Shown here one piece after another: positions 18,801 to 27,594 of a DNA stretch of 47,547 bases (the first letter of the stretch is position 1; every line of letters starts with the position of its first letter). The notes below the pieces were generated by a model, which saw only the letters and a list, made by a program, of their open reading frames with translations, had not been told where the DNA came from and made no database searches. The DNA is from Planctomycetaceae bacterium. GTDB taxonomy: Bacteria; Planctomycetota; Planctomycetia; Planctomycetales; Planctomycetaceae. The position numbers and the translations under genes are program-made. The DNA lies in the NCBI GenBank assembly GCA_016795145.1, contig JAEUII010000337.1:1-47547 (forward strand). Direction: 5' to 3'.

Positions 18801-20362
18801 AGGGCCTTATCTTTACGTGGATCCTGACACTGCTGGGAGTCAGTGGGTCGTTTATTCGACCATACTACGGATTCCTTGCGTATGTCGCACTCGCGATCCT
18901 TCGTCCTGATTCGCTGTGGAGCAGTCACATTCAGGGCGGACGCTTCAGTCTGATCGTCGCCGGGGCGATGCTTCTGAACTGGGTCGTTCGTTGCTGCGGC
19001 AACTGGAAGCTGGGACCGGCGCGAGGCATCGTGCTGCTGTTCACGGGCTCCTGGGTCTGGTCCGTCTTTCTCGCGCTTCAGGCCGATAGTCCTCAGCACG
19101 CCTGGTACTACGTCGAACAACAGGCCAAGATTCTTTTGCCGTTTCTGGTTGGCATCACTACCGTTCAAAACGTGCGTGACCTTCGAAGTCTGGCGTGGAC
19201 GATTGTCATCTGCGAAGGCTACGTCGCGTTCGAAATGAACATGTGGTACTTCAGCGGCTACAACTATCTCTGGCACATCGGCTTCGGCGGCGTCGACAAC
19301 AACTCCGCAGCCATCGGACTCGTCACTGCACTTGGAGTGGCCTTCTTCCTGTTTCTGAATGAAGAGGCTTACTGGAAGAAGATCGTGCTGGCTGGCTGTG
19401 CCGCCTTCATGGGACACGCCATTCTGTTCTCCTTCTCCCGCGGAGCGATGCTGGCCACGGTGATCTTCGCTGTCATCTCGTTCTTCATCATCAAGAAGTC
19501 GCTCGTTCACTATTCGATCTTCGGAGCCGGTTTGATCATGGCTCTGATTCTCGCCGGACCTCAGGTGCGCGATCGTTTCTTCGAGACGTTTGAAAAGAAG
19601 AATGGTGTTCGCGAAGCCTCGGCCCAAAGCCGACTGGATCTTTGGAAACACTGCGGCATCCTGCTGATGCGAAATCCGATTCTGGGTTGCGGGCCGGACC
19701 ACTGGCCTCTGCATTCTCATGAGTTCGGCTGGCCCAAAGGCAAAGAAGCTCACAGTCTCTGGGTTCAGACAGCCGTGGAACTTGGCATCCCTGGAATCAT
19801 GATGTTCATGGGCTTCTACGTGGTCTGTATCTGGCGCTGCTGGCTCCTGCTGAAGCGACTGCGAGGCTCGGAAGATCCCTGGTTCGCCGACTCTGCGCGG
19901 ATGACGGTCGCGGCACTTGTTGGCTTCATGGTCGCAGCCCAGTTCGTCTCGCTGGAAGCTTTGGAGATTCCTTACTACGTGGCTCTTCTGGGTGCCGGAA
20001 CGCTGGTTGTCCAGGGACGATCGATGTACGGCCAACTGTTCGAAGCAGGACTGCTCGACAAGGACCAGAACATCGAATGGACTGGCGTCGAGACGGCCGT
20101 CGCGACCACCGTTGCTCCGCAAAAAGCAGCGGCAGCCGCAGTCGTCGAGCCTGAGTGGCAGCCGATGAATGCTCCGGTGTACCGCGAATGGACACCGTCG
20201 TATCTGAACGCTGGCTCAACCCGTGAGTCTGCTGAGTTCTACACCGGACCTGCACCGGCTGCGGCCGTAGCTGTGGCTGTTGCCGAACCGATGACACAGG
20301 CACGCGACTGGCGCGACAAGATTGACGAACACTCTGATTCTGAATCATTGATCATGAACTAA
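18797..20362 (+). CDS. O-antigen ligase/polymerase-like membrane protein (exosortase-system type)
   Basis: The 521-residue protein has ten or more membrane segments starting with IFTWILTLLGVSGSFIRPYY. A Wzy_C-type extracytoplasmic loop carries SRLDLWKHCGILLMRNPILG and the HSLWVQTAVELGIPG motif. The pattern fits the O-ligases associated with exosortase systems (TIGR03097-like). It would polymerise or ligate the exopolysaccharide outside the membrane. After the last membrane segment comes a ~110-residue hydrophilic tail rich in Ala, Val and Pro (PAPAAAVAVAVAEPMTQ), unusual for the family. The start overlaps the glycosyltransferase stop in ATGA. Confidence 0.9.
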   Translation: MKGLIFTWILTLLGVSGSFIRPYYGFLAYVALAILRPDSLWSSHIQGGRFSLIVAGAMLLNWVVRCCGNWKLGPARGIVLLFTGSWVWSVFLALQADSPQHAWYYVEQQAKILLPFLVGITTVQNVRDLRSLAWTIVICEGYVAFEMNMWYFSGYNYLWHIGFGGVDNNSAAIGLVTALGVAFFLFLNEEAYWKKIVLAGCAAFMGHAILFSFSRGAMLATVIFAVISFFIIKKSLVHYSIFGAGLIMALILAGPQVRDRFFETFEKKNGVREASAQSRLDLWKHCGILLMRNPILGCGPDHWPLHSHEFGWPKGKEAHSLWVQTAVELGIPGIMMFMGFYVVCIWRCWLLLKRLRGSEDPWFADSARMTVAALVGFMVAAQFVSLEALEIPYYVALLGAGTLVVQGRSMYGQLFEAGLLDKDQNIEWTGVETAVATTVAPQKAAAAAVVEPEWQPMNAPVYREWTPSYLNAGSTRESAEFYTGPAPAAAVAVAVAEPMTQARDWRDKIDEHSDSESLIMN

Positions 20363-20376
20363 CGCCCCTCCTCTTC

Positions 20377-20482
20377 CCCACCGGGTTCATCCCGGTGGAA
20401 ACAGGCTTCTGCACTACAGCCGCGTGTTCATCGAAACCGTGGTAGAGCAAAAACCGTGGACCACCGGGATGAACCCGGTGGG
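20377..20482. repeat. Pair of inverted palindromic units (REP-like)
   Basis: Two 21-nt units in opposite orientation, CCACCGGG-TTCAT-CCCGGTGG near 20379-20399 and CCACCGGG-ATGAA-CCCGGTGG near 20460-20480, each a hairpin with 8-nt GC-rich arms. The second is the exact reverse complement of the first. They flank about 60 bases, including a short direct repeat AAACCGTGG, in the gap between the polysaccharide operon and the next gene. Confidence 0.8.
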
Positions 20483-20516
20483 GGCGGATGTTCGGACACG
20501 AGCTTGGATCATCGAC

Positions 20517-22028
20517 ATGAAATTCATCTACCTTGGCATGTGTGCACTGGCGATTGCCGCGACCTGGAAGTTCTCCAGCGAAATGTCGCACGCGCTGGCT
20601 TCGACGAAAGACAGCAGCCAGGAAGCCATCGCACGGTTCTCGGCCAGCGAAGGGGCGGACGTCACGCCGGAACCACCAGCCGCCGTCAAAACACCAGTGC
20701 CGGAGCAACCTGTCGGCCAACAATCCGATGCAGAGGCGACGGAAACTGTCGACGAAGCCATCGCGGAAGAAATTGTCGATTCAGAAGTGACTGCAGAGAA
20801 ACCGGTTCCGCAGATCTTCCGAAAGCCAATCACTCGCCATGAGGCACCACTACATGACACGATGATCACGCCTGGCAACTTCACTTATCTCGGCGCGTTT
20901 CGACCTCCGCATCATCAGGCCCGCGAAACGTCGTTTGCCTATGGCGGTTGGGCACTGGCTTATCGGCCTGATGGCGACGCATCCGGAACCGACGACGGCT
21001 ATCCCGGATCGCTTTACATCGTGGGGCATGCAAGCCAGCAGATGGTCGCGGAGATTTCGATTCCGGAACCAGTCAACCTGGCGATTCGCCACGCAGATCA
21101 TCTTCCCGTTGCGAAGGTGGTGCAGGATTTTCAGGATGTCTCCGACGGGATTCTGGGACAAATGACCGCGGGTTCGTCCGAACCTTTCATGATCGGCGGC
21201 ATGTGTGTGTCGAACAATCAGCTGCACTGGACGACCTACAAGTTCTACAACGTCGAGAACCTGGACTATCCGTCGCATGGACGATCTGGTCTTCAGCTTC
21301 AGTCGTCCATCGCTGAAGGCCTGTGGCATCTGGGACCGCTCGGTTCCAGTTCACCCGAATGGAACTCCTACAAGAACGCTGGCTACGTTCTGGAGATTCC
21401 GGAATCAGAACGTCACTGGTTCGGCGGCCACAGCCTGATGTCGGGGCTGCAGATCAGCACCGGGCTGCAGGCGTCCAGCCAGGGCCCCGCGCTGTATTCG
21501 TATGCACCGCCTGAAGCCGGGTACCTTCCGAATCGATCACTGTCAGCAACTCCTCTGGCCTGGTACTCGATGAACGATCCGCTCGAGCGACATCATCCGG
21601 CCGATCGCTGGTCTGGCGCGGCATGGCTGACACTGGGAAACAAGCAGGCTGTGATCGTCGTGGGACGAAAGTCGCTTGGCGAATTTTATTACGGCGAGCC
21701 TCGTCCCGGTGACTGCAGCGAAGACAAAGGTTACCACGGTGCTCCGTATGAAGTTGAGATCGCGTTCTACTCACCCGCCAGCCTGATTCATGCGGCGAAC
21801 GGCAAGCTTCCCGCGATGGGCTTGCGGCCATGGCTGCGCTGGGGTGGCACATCACCGGGCGGCGGAGTCAAGCAGTACTTCTTTGACACCTGCCACCAGT
21901 ACACCGGCGGCGTGGCGTATGACCGCGAACGCAACATTCTGTACGTGGCACAAGTGGATGCGGCGAAAACGTCTGACAATGAATGGGACGTGCTGCCTGT
22001 GATTCACGCGTTCAGGATCTCAGAATAG
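20517..22028 (+). CDS. Secreted protein of unknown function
   Basis: The 503-residue protein begins MKFIYLGMCALAIAATWKF, a signal peptide or N-terminal membrane anchor. An acidic, Ala/Glu/Val-rich spacer follows (about 25-115). From MITPGNFTYLGAFRPPHH onwards it looks like a compact beta-rich domain, with blocks such as YAYGGWALAY-like repeats, DDGYPGSLYIVGH and CHQYTGGVAYDRERNILYVA. The last suggests a propeller- or lectin-like fold, but no family is recognised. The frame is open further upstream through the palindromic repeats; ATG 20517 is chosen for the signal sequence. It lies just after the exopolysaccharide operon, so a role at the cell surface is plausible but unproven. Confidence 0.8.
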   Translation: MKFIYLGMCALAIAATWKFSSEMSHALASTKDSSQEAIARFSASEGADVTPEPPAAVKTPVPEQPVGQQSDAEATETVDEAIAEEIVDSEVTAEKPVPQIFRKPITRHEAPLHDTMITPGNFTYLGAFRPPHHQARETSFAYGGWALAYRPDGDASGTDDGYPGSLYIVGHASQQMVAEISIPEPVNLAIRHADHLPVAKVVQDFQDVSDGILGQMTAGSSEPFMIGGMCVSNNQLHWTTYKFYNVENLDYPSHGRSGLQLQSSIAEGLWHLGPLGSSSPEWNSYKNAGYVLEIPESERHWFGGHSLMSGLQISTGLQASSQGPALYSYAPPEAGYLPNRSLSATPLAWYSMNDPLERHHPADRWSGAAWLTLGNKQAVIVVGRKSLGEFYYGEPRPGDCSEDKGYHGAPYEVEIAFYSPASLIHAANGKLPAMGLRPWLRWGGTSPGGGVKQYFFDTCHQYTGGVAYDRERNILYVAQVDAAKTSDNEWDVLPVIHAFRISE

Positions 22029-22169
22029 CCAGCGGAATTACGCTGAATCGGCAGTTCTTTGGTGCACGGTTCGCAGGTTCCTTGCCATTAGATCCGACAG
22101 AGAACCGGCCTTCAAATTTCGCTGTATTTCTGTCACCATTCCGCTGCCGCTGGATACGACCACTCACGG

Positions 22170-24503
22170 ATGGGACTCATGAAAATCGCAGGGAAGCGAA
22201 TGCCGTCAGAATCTCTTCTGCGCCGATTGCAGGCGGAGGGATTTGGCACGCGGGCGGAACTGGAAGCCTGTGCTCCGTTCGTTCGCAATCTCGCTCAGGA
22301 CCTGCCCGACTTTGACAGCGTGTGGCTTGATGCCATGGTTCAGCTGCAGATCCTGACACCATGGCAGGCCGACCAGCTGCTTGATCATCCCGAAGAGCCG
22401 TTGACTGTTGGTCCGTGTCTTCGCCACACGAAACTCGGATCAGCAACACACCTCGCGTTTCATCGTCAGCAGAAGAAATTCGTCGTCCTGCGATCGCTGC
22501 GGTTCGGGACACCGTCTGCTCCGGAAACGATGTCCGCCAGAGCCAGCGAACTGAGAGCACTCCTGGACCGACAGAAGGGCAGCAAACCTCACGCCGTGCT
22601 CCTTCCTTCCGATGTCGCGACGCTTTCTGATGGAACACCGGCACTGATCGCACCATACGTTCCCGGATGGACTTTGCACGAACTGCTGATTCGCGGCGGG
22701 CGACTTCCCTGGCCTGTCGTCGCGGAGATTGGGCGAGAACTTCTGGAAGCGCTGGTCTGGTACGAAGGCGTTCGACTGATTCACGGCGATATCGTTTCAT
22801 CGAACGTGATACTCAGTCCGAACGGTCAGGTGTCGCTCGTCGATCCTTTTGCAAGACGACTCGAATCACCTCATGCCGCACTCCGCAGTGATCTGACACT
22901 TCGCCAATGCGAAGGACTCGCGCCAGAACTGTTCGGAACCGGGCGTCCGGCCGATATGCGAAGTGAGATCTATGCTCTGGGTTGTTTGCTGTGGAATTTG
23001 CTGACCAGCCGTCCTGTCGTCCTGAATGCCGATCCGGTTGCTCGCATGATGAGGCTGCGAGAACAGGATGTGGTCGATGTTCGGACATTCGTTCCTGACT
23101 GTCCCGACTGGATGGCTCGCCTGATTCAGTCGATGACTCGCCGCACTCCCGAGCTGCGTCCCGCAACGGCCGCGGAGATCGCAAAAGCATGGAAAGCCGA
23201 ATCGGGCGAACGCAGAACTCGCTGCCGTCGTCTGGCCGCGGAGATGCCCGACGTCACGCTGCGCCGTGAGCCAAGACTGACGGTTGTTCGAAAACAGAAG
23301 AGTGTTCTCTGGCCAATGTCTGCATGTCTTCTGCTCGCGGCGATGACCATCGTCCTGGTCAGGCCGAACATGGTTCCGCTTCCGTTGCGATTTCAGCCAT
23401 GGGCGGATTCCGCATCAGCACCGGACACCGCCGCGAACACAACGTCTGTCGCGCCGGCATTGCAGGGACCGCAGCCTCTGCCGAGTCCCGATGCGGAAGG
23501 CACGGTTCATCTTCAGACAGGCGTGACTTACATCGCCAGCCGAATCGATGCCGCAACGACGCTCAAAATCATTGCTTCACCTTTCACGGACGAAACGACC
23601 ACACAGACCAATGTTGCCACGGTGATTGTTCCCCCCGGCAAGCAGTGGATTCTGAATGCTCCTGTGGTGGAACTGAGCGGACTGCGAGTCCTTCGGGAGA
23701 ACGAACCCGCTGGTAGCGAGACTGAAGAACCGTCAACCTCAGAATCCTCAACGGCAACGCCCACTCCTCGTCAGCTCGTCGCCATTCAATGCGGCTCGCT
23801 CTCAATTCACTCGACGGAGATTCAGTCGCCATCAGATATCGACAGCTTTGTCGGTGTCGCCTGGTTTCAAAAGAAAGGAACCGCCGGCGTCGTTGTGTTG
23901 CAGGACTGTGTCTTTTCCGGCGGAGGCTACGGGCTCTCATTGAATCATCCTCCTGAACGACTTGAGCTCAACAACGTTCTGCTTAGCAACCGAGGAAGCG
24001 GATTGTTGTGCGAGTTTGCTGCTCAGGATCAGCCGATCTGGCAATTTCAGATTCAGAACGTGACCCAGCGATTCGGTTTCAGCCTGGCCGATGTTGTCGT
24101 TCACGCCGATGGCCCTTCCAAACTGCAGCTGACGATGACGGGACGTGATTCGGTATTGCAGCCGCGGATGTCGGTCGTCCGAGTACATCCGGGACAGGAA
24201 TGGACAGGCAGTGCGATGGACATTCGGTTTCTGGCAGAATCGTCCGGAAATCCGGTGATCCTTCCGCCGTCGACGGAGCCTGTTGTGTACGTCGACAAGA
24301 CTCTTGGGCAGCCGGTCGCACTGGCGGATGAACAGATCCCGGAATGTCAGTTGCTGTTTGCGGAACTCGACTTTGACACGGAGTCTTCTTCACCCGATAG
24401 TGTCGCAACGCCTTCGTGGACAGGCGCTGTGTTGCGAGGGTTTGAAGGACCAAGCCTGACAACAGCACTTCCCGGGATCATCCCGGAAAGACTGCCACGC
24501 TGA
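22170..24503 (+). CDS. Membrane-anchored protein kinase-like protein (probable pseudokinase) with exported beta-helix-like half
   Basis: The 777-residue protein has a kinase-like domain at about 90-340. It keeps the catalytic-loop Asp and Asn (H204-G-D206-I-V-S-S-N), an APE-like LAPELF and a DIYALGCLLW-like helix (EIYALGCLLWNLL). It has no glycine-rich loop, the VAIK lysine position reads VVLRSL, and DFG is D225-P-F. Nucleotide binding is therefore doubtful. An N-terminal segment (VQLQILTPWQADQLL) is typical of planctomycete kinases. A single membrane helix lies at about 379-399, followed by ~375 residues outside the membrane with parallel beta-helix-like repeats (VVLQDCVFSGGGYGLSL, LELNNVLLSNRGSGLL). 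An alternative start, ATG 22200, has a better Shine-Dalgarno (AGGGAAG). Confidence 0.82.
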   Translation: MGLMKIAGKRMPSESLLRRLQAEGFGTRAELEACAPFVRNLAQDLPDFDSVWLDAMVQLQILTPWQADQLLDHPEEPLTVGPCLRHTKLGSATHLAFHRQQKKFVVLRSLRFGTPSAPETMSARASELRALLDRQKGSKPHAVLLPSDVATLSDGTPALIAPYVPGWTLHELLIRGGRLPWPVVAEIGRELLEALVWYEGVRLIHGDIVSSNVILSPNGQVSLVDPFARRLESPHAALRSDLTLRQCEGLAPELFGTGRPADMRSEIYALGCLLWNLLTSRPVVLNADPVARMMRLREQDVVDVRTFVPDCPDWMARLIQSMTRRTPELRPATAAEIAKAWKAESGERRTRCRRLAAEMPDVTLRREPRLTVVRKQKSVLWPMSACLLLAAMTIVLVRPNMVPLPLRFQPWADSASAPDTAANTTSVAPALQGPQPLPSPDAEGTVHLQTGVTYIASRIDAATTLKIIASPFTDETTTQTNVATVIVPPGKQWILNAPVVELSGLRVLRENEPAGSETEEPSTSESSTATPTPRQLVAIQCGSLSIHSTEIQSPSDIDSFVGVAWFQKKGTAGVVVLQDCVFSGGGYGLSLNHPPERLELNNVLLSNRGSGLLCEFAAQDQPIWQFQIQNVTQRFGFSLADVVVHADGPSKLQLTMTGRDSVLQPRMSVVRVHPGQEWTGSAMDIRFLAESSGNPVILPPSTEPVVYVDKTLGQPVALADEQIPECQLLFAELDFDTESSSPDSVATPSWTGAVLRGFEGPSLTTALPGIIPERLPR

Positions 24504-24541
24504 CGCGATGCGAATCTGGTTCGTTCTCTGTGTCATGTGAC

Positions 24542-25642
24542 ATGCCTGACGATCAAACTTTGCTGACTCGGCATCCCTCCGGCCTTCGCATGGAACGCAT
24601 TGCCTGCCCGCTCTTCGGCTGCGCGGACACGACGGTCGAAGTCACAACGGACGATCTACTCTGTGGGATTCCTGGCAGCTTCACGATCGAGCGATGTGCT
24701 CAGTGCAAACACCGCTTCATGAATCCTCGCCCGATGATCGATTGCATGGGGGACTGTTACCCGAAGGATTATGGTCCTCATCAAACGGCCGTTACAAACA
24801 CAACGCCGCCGACTGAACACGCTGAGACTATATCCGACCGGTCCGCCCCTGCCGCAACAAAACCAGATCGACCTTGGTATCTGCGAGTCCTGCCGCTGCG
24901 ACATATTCCGGGCATTCGCAGTCTATACTTCGGACTGCTGAATGATCGAAGTCAGCCACTTCCGGAGAAAGACCAGCTGCGGACACAGTGTCAGAGCGGC
25001 CCAGCACCGCTCAAAGCCCTGGAACTCGGCTGCGCGACTGGGCTGTATCTTCAGCGTCTTCAGGAGGATGGCTGGACGGTGAGCGGCGTTGAGCCAGGAG
25101 AAGCCGCTGCGGCCATGGCGAAAGCAGCGGGCTTCAACGTGTGCTGCGGAACTCTGGACTCATGCACTCAGGAACCAGCATCGTTCGAGTTTGCAGCCGC
25201 CTGGATGGTGCTGGAACACGTGCCGGATCCTCGACATGTTCTGACGCAGATTCATCAGCTTTTGAAGCCAGGCGGTGTTCTGTTCTTTAGTATTCCAAAC
25301 GCGGGCTGCTGGGAACCAAGAGTCTTCAGAAGCCGCTGGTACGCATGGGAACCGCCGCGCCACCTTCATCACTTTACGCCAGCATCGATCCGACAACTGC
25401 TCTCGGAATGTGGCTACGTTGATATTCGCATCACGTACCAGCGCAACGTCTCCTATATCATTGGCAGTCTGGGGCTCAGCATTTTGACGCGCTGGCCCAG
25501 CAGTCGCCTCGGATGCTGGCTTCGAGACTATCCCGGGCGACCAAAACTGATGCTGCAACTGCTGCTCGCCCCGGCCGCTCATATCCTGGCGTGGATCCAC
25601 CAAGGCGGCCGACTGACGATCTCAGCCCAAAGACGCCGTTGA
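24542..25642 (+). CDS. SAM-dependent methyltransferase with N-terminal zinc-binding segment
   Basis: The 366-residue protein starts MPDDQTLLTRHP. The N-terminus carries Cys pairs (CPLFGCADT and CAQCKHRFMNPRP) typical of class I methyltransferases that modify sugars or lipids. The Rossmann domain (about 150-290) has motif I LELGCATGLYLQRL, an acidic residue in GVEPG, AAWMVLEHVPDPRHVL and LLKPGGVLFFSIPN. The C-terminal part has HHFTPASIRQLLSECGY, as in Methyltransf_23 proteins. An in-frame GTG at 24530 would add four residues. The substrate is unknown; the nearby polysaccharide operon makes a glycan possible. Confidence 0.88.
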   Translation: MPDDQTLLTRHPSGLRMERIACPLFGCADTTVEVTTDDLLCGIPGSFTIERCAQCKHRFMNPRPMIDCMGDCYPKDYGPHQTAVTNTTPPTEHAETISDRSAPAATKPDRPWYLRVLPLRHIPGIRSLYFGLLNDRSQPLPEKDQLRTQCQSGPAPLKALELGCATGLYLQRLQEDGWTVSGVEPGEAAAAMAKAAGFNVCCGTLDSCTQEPASFEFAAAWMVLEHVPDPRHVLTQIHQLLKPGGVLFFSIPNAGCWEPRVFRSRWYAWEPPRHLHHFTPASIRQLLSECGYVDIRITYQRNVSYIIGSLGLSILTRWPSSRLGCWLRDYPGRPKLMLQLLLAPAAHILAWIHQGGRLTISAQRRR

Positions 25643-25904
25643 CATTGGTCACTTCAACTGAGCCTGAGGCGCTAGCCGAGCGTGTCCTACTCTTCAGGCA
25701 TTGCCGAGTCCAGGTGCACTGAAACCACCTCGCTTTCACGCAGGCTTCCGGCCGCTGCGCGACACAGGCTGCGCCTGTGCTATCCGGACATTGTAGAGCG
25801 ATTCACCCGCAGCTAGCGCTTTGCGGCTCACGAAATCAACAGTCTGCAAGTACCGGAGCGAGCGCCAGCAAGCTCGGGGGAGCCGAGCCTTCAGTGCCGT
25901 TGCC

Positions 25905-26207
25905 TCACACCTCAATCATGACGCGGCCGTCTTCCACCACGGCTTCATACCGTGTCTGGCAGATGCGTGCATTCAAACAGTGTTGGCCGCTGGAGACCTG
26001 AAACTGCCAGCCGTGCCATGGACACGTCACCACATCGCCGCGCAGACTTCCTTTCCCGAGTGGCCCGCCGGCGTGAGGGCAAATGCCGTCAAGCACATGG
26101 ACCGTACCGTCCACGTTGAACACAGCAAAGATCTTCCCTTCCGCGACAACTTCCGCAGATTGACCCGGAGGAAGATCTGTGAGGTTTATCAGGGAGATTC
26201 TGGACAT
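25905..26207 (-). CDS. Rieske [2Fe-2S] ferredoxin-like protein
   Basis: This 100-residue single-domain protein has both Rieske motifs: C43-P-H45-A-G-G-P-L-G and C62-P-W-H65-G-W-Q-F. It is the size of small ferredoxin components of ring-hydroxylating oxygenases or of NirD-like subunits. It has no signal peptide, so it acts in the cytosol as an electron carrier. No oxygenase, reductase or nitrite reductase gene adjoins it, so its partner cannot be inferred. Confidence 0.95.
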   Translation of the reverse strand: MSRISLINLTDLPPGQSAEVVAEGKIFAVFNVDGTVHVLDGICPHAGGPLGKGSLRGDVVTCPWHGWQFQVSSGQHCLNARICQTRYEAVVEDGRVMIEV

Positions 26208-26633
26208 GATCGCGTGCCTCTGCGTCCCCGAGGACGTGCATGGTGGATGAGCGCTGAGTGATCCGCAGTGTCATTTCGATCCGAAGTGGAAAAAAGGCAC
26301 GGGCTGGATCCCAACGCCATTTGCTCAAAAGCAAAAACAAAAACTGACTCGACAGTTGAATTTACTAATGCGTCATCTTATACCGCCTTACATGTGGTTG
26401 TAGATGGCTCCTGTTTTCGTTCCCGAACCTGCCTGACACCATGTTTCACTCGAGAAGTGGAGCAGGAGCCATCTTTTCACTTCGAACGCCAAAGGGGCAA
26501 GTTCCAGGCACCTTCTAAACGTCGGTGACTCAGGCTTGCACATTCCTTCGGCGTCCGGGACATTGTTTGGCGGAGGCTCTGGTGTTTTCGCCAATAAGAC
26601 CTGTTCGTGTTCAGTTTCCCAAAGGAGCGTTCA
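26208..26633. other. Intergenic region with long-armed inverted repeat
   Basis: A 426-base gap between a minus-strand and a plus-strand gene, with no convincing gene. It holds the inverted repeat at 26402-26474 and the likely promoters of both flanking genes; no clean -35/-10 pair can be assigned. Confidence 0.5.
26402..26474. repeat. Inverted repeat, 12-nt perfect arms
   Basis: AGATGGCTCCTG (26402-26413) and CAGGAGCCATCT (26463-26474) form perfect arms around a 49-base loop. The whole resembles the bulge-type palindromic elements dispersed in planctomycete intergenic DNA and linked elsewhere to RAYT transposases (inference from general form). No RAYT gene is in the window. Confidence 0.7.
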
Positions 26634-27548
26634 ATGCTGCGAAGAAGTTCTACAACTGGTCTGGCGACTCTTTGGATGTCAACCCTCTCTCTGTTTGCCG
26701 TCGCCGGTTCTCCGCTGATGGCCGACGATGCGGAGGCTCCGAAGTTTGGAAAGACCTACCCGTCCGATGCAATCCGATTCGTCACGGCGACCAGTGAGGA
26801 CCGGGCTGCCACAACCATGCTGTTCGACAACTTTGTACTGGCGACGGAAACCGGACGCGGACAAGTGGTTGAAGCAAAGACTCGGACACTGACGTTCGGC
26901 AACGTGATCGAAGCGAAGTCCGATGTCTCTGTGAACCTGGACCTTCGTGGCTTTGTTTCCACGGTCGCAAACGGCAGTGCCGCACTGATTGTGATGGCCG
27001 GAGGAGAAACAACAGCCGTCGATCTCCAGAAGGCGATTGAGTCCGAAAAGGCGATTGAAGAAGCTGATCCAGTCCGCAAATCGGCAACTGAAAAGGCGAC
27101 TGCCGCTGGTTTCACCGTCAGTGCTCAGCCAAAGGGTAGCGACGATTTCTACGCCCGTGTTCCAGTGAAGATTGCCGAAGGTCAGCCACTTCAGGTCACT
27201 GTCGTGCTGATTGTCGATCGACAGCCTACAGCAGACTCTCAGGCCCTGATCACGATTGACTCCATCGACCTTACTGTCAAAGCCGTGACAAAGTCTGACA
27301 AGGCAGAAAAGAAGTCGGCGAAGTCAGAAAAGGCCACCGAGAAGGCCACGGATAAAGCGGACAGCAAGGAAACGAAGGAAGCAAAGGCTGAAAAGAAGAC
27401 GGAAGCTCGCGAAGCGTCTGCGAAGAAAGAGCAGCCTGCTAAAAAAGAAGCCGCTGACAAGGATTCTGAAAAGGCAGCGGCTAAGGCCGAGAAGGCCGAC
27501 AAGCCAGCAAAAGCGGAATCGACAAAGACGGATTCTGCCAAAGAGTAA
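26634..27548 (+). CDS. Secreted protein with Lys/Ala/Glu-rich C-terminal tail
   Basis: The 304-residue protein has a signal peptide (MLRRSSTTGLATLWMSTLSL, cleavage likely near SPLMA-DD). A compact domain of about 180 residues follows with no recognised family, alternating beta-like segments (FDNFVLATETGRGQ, TRTLTFGNVIEAKSDVSVNL). The last ~90 residues are almost only K, A, E, S, T and D (EKATEKATDKADSKETKEAK), like histone-H1-type or PHA-granule-type tails. The ATG at 26634 is supported by AAAGGAG upstream. Transcription ends at the hairpin at 27595-27634. Role unknown; the tail may bind polyanions or the cell surface. Confidence 0.85.
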   Translation: MLRRSSTTGLATLWMSTLSLFAVAGSPLMADDAEAPKFGKTYPSDAIRFVTATSEDRAATTMLFDNFVLATETGRGQVVEAKTRTLTFGNVIEAKSDVSVNLDLRGFVSTVANGSAALIVMAGGETTAVDLQKAIESEKAIEEADPVRKSATEKATAAGFTVSAQPKGSDDFYARVPVKIAEGQPLQVTVVLIVDRQPTADSQALITIDSIDLTVKAVTKSDKAEKKSAKSEKATEKATDKADSKETKEAKAEKKTEAREASAKKEQPAKKEAADKDSEKAAAKAEKADKPAKAESTKTDSAKE

Positions 27549-27594
27549 CTCGATCGCGGCACAGGCTGCACCGCACCAATGCGTCTTACAACCG

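Noticed and set aside
18761..20122. A 453-residue open frame on the minus strand, opposite the O-ligase-like gene
   Set aside because: Its residues are mostly His, Arg, Asp, Gln and Glu with no domain, while the plus strand shows clear membrane helices and Wzy_C motifs. It is an antisense shadow.
25643..25904. Possible small genes between the methyltransferase and Rieske genes
   Set aside because: Short frames only, with no start signals or recognisable composition.
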